Shown here: piece by piece, positions 1 through 7,020 of the stretch
Layout of the letters: each line of letters begins with the position of its first letter
Numbering within the stretch: the stretch's first letter is position 1
Assembly: GCA_933822405.4 (NCBI GenBank)
Contig: CAKOGP040001943.1
Coordinates: 1 to 12,870, forward strand
Source of the DNA: Cylindrotheca closterium
Lineage: Eukaryota; Bacillariophyta; Bacillariophyceae; Bacillariales; Bacillariaceae
DNA: 12,870 nt
Direction: 5' to 3'
Made by a program: the position numbers and the translations under genes
The notes under the pieces: generated by a model
Told to the model about the DNA's origin: nothing
Database searches by the model: none
Seen by the model: only the letters and a program-made list of their open reading frames with translations

Positions 1-234
<234 letters not shown>

Positions 235-834
235 AGACTTCCTATGCGCAGGCAGGGCACAGACAAGCGCCGTTTTGGATAGAATCGCTGTCTAGCAGTT
301 GTGAATTGCCAAACAAATTGGTGCTACAAACATACAGTACTATTATTATGGCAAAAAAATCATTGACGGTGTTGTTTTTGCTTTTGTCACCCAATTCAAT
401 GGCACAGACGGACAGACAGTCCATAATAGTTACAGTATAACGCATAAGAATAAAATTCTCAACTGTTACAACTTATACCCTCACCAGAAACCTTCCCGGC
501 GGGAGCGAATCTTCCAAGATCCGAAAGTACCATGCGCCCGTGGGGATGCACGTTTTTTGTGTACGTTTATTACGGCGCACCTCGTAGAAAAGCGGCTCGC
601 TGTAAAACTTTTTGGAATCGGTACCGTAAACTTATACCAATTATAATTTCAATTTGAGTAACTGCATTAGAAGTTAAAAGACATGCAATTCGTACCGTAT
701 TGTATTGCACAGAAATCTCAATACGATAATTTGAGGAACTCTCTGCATTAGAAGATATGAAATTCGTATCCTATTGTATTTGTTATTTTAATCATTGCCA
801 TATAACCACTTGATTGGTACTCCAACAACTCATT
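235..834. other. Non-coding interval downstream of the ArfGAP gene
   Basis: About 600 bases with no convincing gene. A 67-codon minus-strand frame at 242-445 resembles nothing I recognise and ends at a TAG immediately beside the microsatellite. The only structure seen is an imperfect direct repeat at 651-706 and 728-780, listed separately. Because the ArfGAP gene ends at 835 on the minus strand, the right end of this interval must hold its 3' untranslated region. Confidence 0.7.
651..780. repeat. Imperfect direct repeat, two ~55-bp copies 77 bp apart
   Basis: Copy 1 (651-706) and copy 2 (728-780) both begin AATTTGAG. They share, in order, AACT, CTGCATTAGAAG, AATTCGTA and CTATTGTATT or CGTATTGTATT, with small indels between these blocks. 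The spacing between copies is 77 bp. It looks like an old local duplication. No terminal inverted repeats or coding content suggest a mobile element. Confidence 0.7.
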
Positions 835-2305
835 TTAGGTTCCAAATGAAGCAAAGAAATCATCCGAGCTCAACTTATCGGCAGACATTTTCCTCGGTGG
901 AGTGGCAGCGCCAAAACCGCCAGAACGAGGAGCAGGCGAAGCAGATGAGTTGGGCCTGGAGCTAGGAGCTGCGAAATTGGTCCCTGAGCTGGCAGGATAA
1001 TTGGATGACGATGACGCAGAACTCAACCCCCCGCCTCCAAATTTGGCGGCCATGCGCGCTTTGGCTTCGTCGCGAATTCTCGTTTGCCTTGCAACGTACT
1101 GTTCGTCTGATTCTCCTGTCAATCTTTCCATACCATTGGGATCTTCTCCTGGCATTCCAGGTGCTTGACCAAGAGGATTTGATCCGTTGGAAGGAGGAAT
1201 TCTGCTCATGGTGGGTTTGGCAGCCCCACTGCTATTGAAATTCTGCCCACCATTGAAACCACCGCTGTTTCCATTTCTAGAACTATCAGATCCAAATCCG
1301 CTGTACTTGCTCTGGGTAGGACGGTTCGATGAGAATTGTTGTTGCAGATCAGCGAGACCGTCATTTCCATCGGGAGCTGTGATGGTATCTGCCACTTGGC
1401 TGATACCCGTACTTAAACTGCTCCAGAAACTTCCTCCCACGGTGGAAACGGACCCTCGCACGGACGAAATACTATCACTATTGACAGTGTTGACAGCTGC
1501 ACCAGCAACACCCCCCACCAACGAAAGACCAGCGGAAAATGCCGAGGAAACTCCCGAAACCACATTATCCAGGTCATAACCTCCTCCATTTCGATTGTAA
1601 TTGGGATTGCTTCCAATTCCCTGCATTCCACTGCTACCGACTCCTCCCATACCTCCACCTCCAAACTTCGCTTTCATCCTTTCACGAGCATCGTCACGAA
1701 GTCTCGTTTGTCGCGCAACATACTGCTGTTCAGTTTCTCCTGCTAGCCTTTCCATACCATTCGCATCTTGGGCACCACCACCACCCATGCTGCTACCGAC
1801 TGCACCCATCGGGCGATTCATCGAGGAAGGAGCCGACGTGGTCTTTTTAGGAAGAGATGTTGGTTCTGGTCTTCCTTCCACACGTGCTTTCAAAATTTCC
1901 TTGTACAATTGTGCGTGATCATTCTCATACTTTTGCCTAATTGGTGTTGTTTTCTGAATGTTCTTCGACTTCAGGTATGCGTTCAACTTGTCATTTCCAC
2001 CGGCTCTCATAAGTTCAAGTTGCTTCGGTGCCCAGGAATCCATTCTAATCGATCGGACGAACGAAATGTGCACTCCCAATGACCTGTATTTCCCCCAGAA
2101 ATTTACCGAATGAATCAATTGATTTCAGATTCGATCGATCAAGCGAACGGGTAACTTACCGATGAACTCCACTGCAATCGAGGCAAAAAACGTTCCCAAA
2201 ACTGACGCTTGCCCATTCCGGGTTTTTGCCGTGACAATCACTGCAAGTGTCGTTTCCGGGCAAAGCTTTGATGACTGCCTGGTCTTGCAGGGTCATTTGA
2301 ACCAT
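835..2305 (-). CDS. ArfGAP zinc-finger protein, ArfGAP1-like
   Basis: GTPase-activating protein for Arf, expected to end Arf1 signalling on Golgi/COPI membranes. Two exons, 2305-2160 and 2083-835, give 464 aa. The splice joins CG to G to make Arg49. The ArfGAP domain fills residues 1-120: C21, C24, C41 and C44 form the CX2CX16CX2C zinc finger, followed by arginine finger R49 and a family-typical GVHISFVRS..MDSW block. After it come a 39-residue module repeated at 155-193 and 363-401, and a Ser/Gly/Ala-rich stretch (about 223-283) with spaced bulky residues, resembling the curvature-sensing ALPS motifs of ArfGAP1. The protein ends in SSDDFFASFGT, an acidic-diaromatic tail that may bind coat subunits (inference). 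Catalytic identity is firm from the motifs. Assignment to the ArfGAP1 rather than the ArfGAP2/3 branch rests on domain order and is less sure. Confidence 0.94.
2084..2159 (-). other. Intron in ArfGAP gene (76 nt)
   Basis: Donor GTAAGT follows the CG that ends exon 1. Acceptor ATACAG precedes the G that completes the Arg49 codon. Splicing joins the zinc-finger half to the GVHISF half of the ArfGAP domain in frame, which is strong protein-level support. Without splicing the second half has no start and no zinc finger. Confidence 0.93.
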
Positions 2306-2863
2306 GTTGGCCGATTGTGAGGTTTGCTTTCGCAACTAAGCAGTATACCTATTGAAAGTACGATGCCAACTTCCGCAAGTATTGTCGTCGACTTTCCAAT
2401 TTTTTTTTGGGAAAATGACCAGGGAGGTTTGATAGACGGACGGCGTACGGTCCTTGCCCCCCTGCGGACTTTCAGCCCGTCGGCATTGCAGTCGATCTGA
2501 TTCATGATCAGGGTCGGTGTACCTAGTACAACCACGTGTGGTATGAATATCGAAATCATTTTTCATCAAAGGTGTTATTGATGATTCAAGTGTTGGCATC
2601 GGCAGAAAATAGAACTTCCTTCACCGCCGAACAAGGTCTCTCGCATGAGATGCCAATCCGGACAACAATGCGTGATATCTTGGCACACCAAACGCTATGG
2701 ATGCACCAACACGGATGATAGTATATAAGGAGAGAAGCATTAGGGGATATAACAGATTTCTCCTTGTTAACAGTTGATCATATGCAATAATAAAAACGAC
2801 GAGGAGGTGTGGTATGAACAATGGCGTAAAAGTTACAATTTCTATAGGTCATGGACATTTCGC
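2306..2863. other. Intergenic: ArfGAP promoter side and HSP90 3' end
   Basis: About 560 bases between two minus-strand genes. It must contain the 3' untranslated region of HSP90 and the promoter of the ArfGAP gene. Short open frames on both strands have no recognisable protein content and overlap each other. A TATATAAG sequence at 2722-2729 is the one promoter-like element seen, and it reads best toward the plus strand. Nothing else stands out. Confidence 0.65.
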
Positions 2864-5158
2864 TTAGTCAACTTGTTCCATGGCAGACTCTTCGTTGTCG
2901 TCATCATCGTCAAGAGGAGGCAAGTCATCCATGTCATTGTCGGCAGCATCATCATCGTCATCATCAATGGACAAACCAAGTTTGACGAGACGGTGGATGC
3001 GAGAAGCAAAAGTGGCGGGCTCCTCCAACGAGAAACCAGATGTGAGTAGGGAAGTATCGTAGAGAAGCCAGATTAGATCCTTGACTGTCTTGTCGCTTTG
3101 GTCAGCATCGGCCTTCTCACGAAGAGCCGTAATGATGGAATTTGTGGGGTTGACTTCCATAGTCTTCTTCGACATCATGTAGGCAGATTGGGTGGCATCA
3201 CGAAGTGCCTGGGCCTTCATGATACGTTCCATGTTGGCGGACCATCCATATTCGCCAGTTACAAGAACGCATGGGGAATCGGCCAGACGGTTGGAAACAA
3301 CGACCTTCTCAACCTTATCTTCCAAGACTTCCTTCATGAGCTTGCATAGAGATTCGGTCTTGGCCTTGGCCTCTTCAAAGGCAGCCTTCTCAGCTTCATC
3401 TTCATTGATATCAAGTCCTTCCTTCGTAGCAGCAAGAAGCTTCTTTCCATCGAATTCCTTCAGTTGTTGGACAGCGTACTCATCAATGGGGTCAACCATG
3501 AACAAAACTTCGTATCCCTTCTTCTTTAGCTTCTCGAGGAACGGAGAAGTCTCAACAGAGCGCTTGGACTCTCCAGTGATGTAGTAGATTCCAGGTTGGT
3601 CATCGGCCATGCGACTGACATAGTCCTCAAGACTGGTCATCTCATCACCAGCCTTGGTGGAGTGGTAACGCAACAACTTGGCAATCTTGGCTCGGTTGGT
3701 GGAGTCTTCATGGATACCAAGCTTCATGTTCTTGGAGAAAGCTTCGTAGAACTTCTTGTAGGCATCTTCGTTCTCGGTGAGATCGTTGAACATCTCGATA
3801 CACTTCTTGACAAGGTTCTTCTTGATGACACGAAGAATCTTGTTCTGTTGAAGGGTTTCACGCGAAATGTTCAGTGGAAGATCCTCAGAGTCGACCACAC
3901 CCTTGACGAATTGCAACCACTCGGGCATAATGTCCTCGCAGTTGTCCATGATGAAGACACGTCGGACGTACAACTTGATGAAGTTGTGCTTCTTCTTGTT
4001 GCCTCCGTCGAACATATCGAATGGAGCACGCTTGGGGCAGAAGAGGATAGCCTTGAATTCCAATTGTCCCTCAACGGAGAAGTGCTTGACGGCAGCATGC
4101 TCTTCCCAGTCGTTGGAGATGGATTTGTAGAAAGCAACATATTCGTCTTGGGTAACTTCGTCGGGTTTGCGCATCCAGATGGGCTTGGTGTTATTCAAGT
4201 GCTCCCATTCGTGGCTGACCTCCTTGATCTTCTTGGTCTTCTTTTCCTTCTTGGTTTCCTCCTCGTCGACTTCCTCTACCTTTGGCTTGTCGTCGTCGCC
4301 TTCCTCATCCTCGTCATCGTCATCATCATCGGTGACTTCCTTTTCGGTGGTCTTTTCTGTGTAAAGCTTGATAGGGAAGCCAATAAATTCAGAGTGCTTC
4401 TTGATCAAGTCCTTGACGCGCTTCTCTTCAAGGTATTCAGACATGTCTTCCTTGAGGTGAAGAATGATTCTGGTTCCACGGTTGATTCCCGAGTCCTTGG
4501 CTTCAGTGATGGTGAAAGAACCACCAGCCTCAGAACTCCAAATGTAGCATTCATCGTCGTTGTGTTTGGAGATGACTTCAACTCTATCAGCGACGAGATA
4601 GGCAGAGTAGAAACCCACACCGAATTGACCAATCATACTAATGTCGGCACCAGCGGAAAGAGCCTCCATGAAGGCCTTGGTTCCGGACTTGGCGATGGTA
4701 CCAAGGTTGTTGACCAAATCGGCCTTGGTCATACCAATACCGGAATCCTCAATGGTAAGTGTGTTGTTGGCCTTATCGGCGACAAGCTTGATGTGAAGTT
4801 CAGGTTCCGCATCCAAGACGCTGCTGTCGGTCAAAGATTGGTAACGGATCTTGTCCAGGGCATCACTGGCGTTGGAAACCAACTCGCGAAGAAAGATCTC
4901 CTTGTTGGAGTAGAAGGTGTTGATAATCAACGACAAAAGCTGGTTGATATCAGCAGAGAAGGCATAGCTTTCGGATTCACTCTGTCAAAGACAAAAAAGG
5001 ATTTCAAGTGAGAAAATGTCCGTCAAACGTTTGTTGCTTTGATTGGATTGATTGCATTCATTGAATCGCCAGGCATTCTCCACCATTGCCAAAGCAATGG
5101 CATTGGGATCACGGGCAGCCTTCTATTGCAGTCTATCAATCGTATCAGCACTCACCAT
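2864..5158 (-). CDS. HSP90: Cytosolic heat shock protein 90
   Basis: ATP-driven dimeric chaperone that matures kinases, receptors and other clients. Two coding exons, 5158-5156 (only the ATG) and 4981-2864, give 706 aa, normal for cytosolic HSP90. The GHKL ATPase domain (about 1-209) has catalytic E34, N38 in SNASDA, D80 in the IEDSGIGM motif and the GQFGVGFY lid region at 119-126. An acidic/Lys-rich linker spans about 210-257. The middle domain carries the [10 protein letters not shown] loop with the ATP-contacting Arg near 375. The C-terminal domain ends in a second Asp-rich stretch and the TPR-docking tail MEQVD, where MEEVD is usual. There is no signal peptide and no KDEL, so it is cytosolic rather than ER or organellar. 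The gene is divergent from the CHORD-protein gene and shares a 296-bp promoter with it. Identity is certain; the one-codon first exon is inferred from splice consensus and the N-terminus it restores. Confidence 0.97.
4982..5155 (-). other. Intron immediately after the HSP90 start codon (174 nt)
   Basis: On the minus strand ATG (5158-5156) is directly followed by the donor GTGAGT. The acceptor TTTGACAG ends at 4982. Joining gives ATG-AGT-GAA-TCC, that is [16 protein letters not shown], a typical HSP90 N-terminus leading straight into the conserved domain. The continuous frame in exon 2 has no ATG before the conserved block. Phase 0. Confidence 0.85.
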
Positions 5159-5454
5159 CTTGTCAATCGGTATGATAATCAAATTATGAGACCACAAACA
5201 ACAATGCCAAAATTGATGCACGAGTTGGGTCCGAGCCGTGCTTTCCGTAGAAACGTACGGCAACAGTACTGGCATCCACCAGATCCACAGATTGCTATGG
5301 AATTTCGATCGAAATTCCCCCCAAGCTGTTTGACGGAGGACAGACACCCTAAAATAGTGTTTCCTAATTCATTCATTCATGATTCACGCATTCATGATCT
5401 TGATTCATTCAACGGTTTTCTCGCAACTCCTACCGGTAGGACTGCAACGACATA
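5159..5454. promoter_or_regulatory. Bidirectional promoter between HSP90 and the CHORD gene
   Basis: Only 296 bp separate the HSP90 ATG (5158, minus) from the CHORD-protein ATG (5455, plus), so both transcription starts and 5' leaders must lie here or in the HSP90 leader. At its midpoint is a perfect 20-bp palindrome (5299-5318). A related TTTC-N4-GAAA element lies at 5242-5253. Near the CHORD start (5366-5410) is a cluster of ATTCA units, including two ATTCATGAT copies. No canonical heat-shock element with strict nGAAn/nTTCn 5-bp phasing was found. That the two genes are co-regulated is inference. Confidence 0.75.
5299..5318. promoter_or_regulatory. Perfect 20-bp palindrome, HSE-like
   Basis: The sequence GGAATTTCGATCGAAATTCC equals its own reverse complement. 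It contains GAA, TTC, GAA and TTC blocks as a heat-shock element would, but the inner two are each one base away from the 5-bp phase that HSF trimers normally read. Its centre (5308.5) is within about 2 bp of the midpoint between the two divergent start codons. It is probably a site for a dimeric regulator; which one cannot be told from sequence. Confidence 0.6.
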
Positions 5455-6545
5455 ATGAAGGTCTTCCTGCATTACGAAGACAATGACAATGCCGATTACC
5501 ACAAGACTTTAAAGATCACACTACCAAAGAGCTGGAAAAGTGGTCCAGCCTCCAATCTGCTCTCTCAATTCGTCGAATCCTACAATGCCAAGTTCGAAGA
5601 GACCAATCCACTCTCAGTTGAAAACATGCACTTGAGCTTGCGAAAGGTCATTGAACGATCCGAAAAGAGTGAGCTGGTGGCACTTTGCAGTGATGATGTG
5701 GTCATTGACGAAATTCCTGATAGGGGAGATGTCTACATTTGTCACGGTGCTAGCAAGACCAAGGGTGACATGGAAGCGGAAGAAAAGGCGGTCCGTAAAG
5801 AGCAAGAAGATTTGTTGAAAAATACCGTGTCGTGCACACGTTTTGGATGCTCCAATCGTTTTAGGAAAGAAGGACCAGTTCCAGATTGCCAATACCATAG
5901 ATTGCCTCCAGGTCAGTTTGATTTGGTGGTGTCCAGTAAAACGACCTTTGCCAGTTTGACCCTCTCTCACATTTTTTCTTGATTCATTCTTGAACAGTCT
6001 TTCACGAAACCGCAAAGTATTGGGCTTGTTGTCCTAAGAAAAAGGTATGTTGGGCGTTTGAACGATAGGAACGATAGGCACCATTTCATTATACTTTCGT
6101 GGAGCATCTGCCGTTTCTCACTCAATTATTCCATCGCAAACTCAAACTACAGGCATATGATTGGGAGGAGTTTCAACGAATTCCCGGATGTATGACGGGG
6201 AAGTGCACTGATGTCAAGGAAGACGGACAAAAGCTATTCTTGGGAGGAACTGATTTGCGAGAGCAAGCGAGCGAGGGAGCGAAACTGAAGAGTATTGATG
6301 ATTTTAACAAGGCGCAAGCCCAAGGTGGAGAAGCGGCACCAGTTTTGGATAGACTTAAGAAGGTTATGCAAGAGTTGGATGTCGAGCCCGAACTTTTTGA
6401 TCAAGTAGTCAATGGGATCAAGAAGGAGTTAGAACCACAAGGACTTGCTGATGCCGATCTATTGAAGGCAGTGGCCGATGAGTTGGGTTCCAATCTAAAA
6501 AAGATGATGAAAAACGTTGCTGCAGAGCAATTGAGAATAAAATAA
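5455..6545 (+). CDS. Single-CHORD zinc-binding protein, putative HSP90 co-chaperone
   Basis: Three exons, 5455-5911, 5998-6044 and 6153-6545, encode 298 aa. The start is set by an in-frame TAG at 5437 just upstream. Residues 1-100 alternate predicted strands and a helix in an order that could be ubiquitin-like (inference). Residues 105-125 are a charged helix. The CHORD domain spans 127-186, with likely zinc ligands C127, C132, C145, H148, H155, C163, C164, C181 and C186; the last is usually His. Both introns interrupt the CHORD, and the domain is complete only after splicing. The tail (about 187-298) is helical and charged and not recognised. RAR1 and CHORDC1 have two CHORDs, and CHORDC1 adds a CS domain; this protein has neither extra. 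CHORD proteins of plants and animals bind HSP90, and the head-to-head HSP90 gene fits that role. The CHORD call is firm; the partner is inferred. AATAAA overlaps the stop (6536-6541). Confidence 0.92.
5912..5997 (+). other. Intron 1 of CHORD gene (86 nt)
   Basis: Donor GTCAGT and acceptor TTGAACAG. The junction builds Val153 from G plus TC and links HRLPP to VFHETAKYW, the expected middle of a CHORD. Reading through instead leaves a non-conserved tail ending in a stop at 5980-5982. Confidence 0.9.
6045..6152 (+). other. Intron 2 of CHORD gene (108 nt)
   Basis: Donor GTATGT and acceptor AACTACAG, phase 0. It flanks a 47-nt exon that carries the FHETAKYWACC part of the CHORD, and joins ACCPKKK to AYDWEEF as the family pattern requires. 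Confidence 0.9.
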
Positions 6546-7020
6546 TGTTTTGAAACTGCGTTGGATCTTGTTCAAGCAAGATCTCAAGTCAACCTAGAAA
6601 CCATGTTTTGGAAAGGTATTTAATATAGTACTTCTTCTTGTCAGTCACAGCAAACGCCTACAAACTCGCCAAGTGAAATCATGTCTGGATAAAACAGGGT
6701 AAGAGCTTTGGACCTCTTATTACTACCTTCAAAAGGGCACAATCTCTGCGAGAATAACATGACCAATTCAAATAATCCTATGAAACAATATAATAATATT
6801 ATATTACATGGTAGGTGGTAGGACTAAAATATGATTCCAGTGCAATCATATAGCAGAACAATAAAAGAAAAGAGCCATGAAAGTGCAGAAGAGGCAAACT
6901 TCAAGAAGACATTGCGCGCCAGCCGTCTTCCCAGGTTGACATCAATTTTCACCATCCAATCATCTTGAAATCGAATCCATTTGTTTCATTTCTTTGAAAA
7001 TACAGGCAGGAAGAAAGACA
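6546..7020. other. Intergenic / 5' leader of asparagine synthetase
   Basis: About 475 bases between two plus-strand genes. An AT-only near-palindrome lies at 6787-6805. An ATG followed by a GTAGGT donor-like sequence is at 6808-6816, and an acceptor-like ATACAG ends at 7004, so a leader intron is possible. No other gene or RNA was recognised. The left part must hold the CHORD gene's 3' untranslated region. Confidence 0.6.

Noticed and set aside
2293..2599. Two overlapping minus-strand frames of 87-88 codons upstream of the ArfGAP start
   Set aside because: They overlap each other in different frames, have no recognisable content, and one overlaps the ArfGAP start codon region. Likely promoter/leader sequence.
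3596..5011. A 471-codon open frame on the plus strand antisense to HSP90
   Set aside because: It mirrors the HSP90 coding frame; long antisense frames are common over highly expressed, codon-biased chaperone genes. Its hydrophobic middle is just the complement of the acidic/Lys linker. No independent protein signature.
5299..5318. Canonical heat-shock element
   Set aside because: GAA and TTC blocks are present but the inner two are one base out of the required 5-bp phase, so I call it only HSE-like.
5039..5455. A 138-codon plus-strand frame across the HSP90 intron and promoter
   Set aside because: It covers an intron and regulatory DNA, has no recognisable domain, and stops at the CHORD start. 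Better explained as chance.
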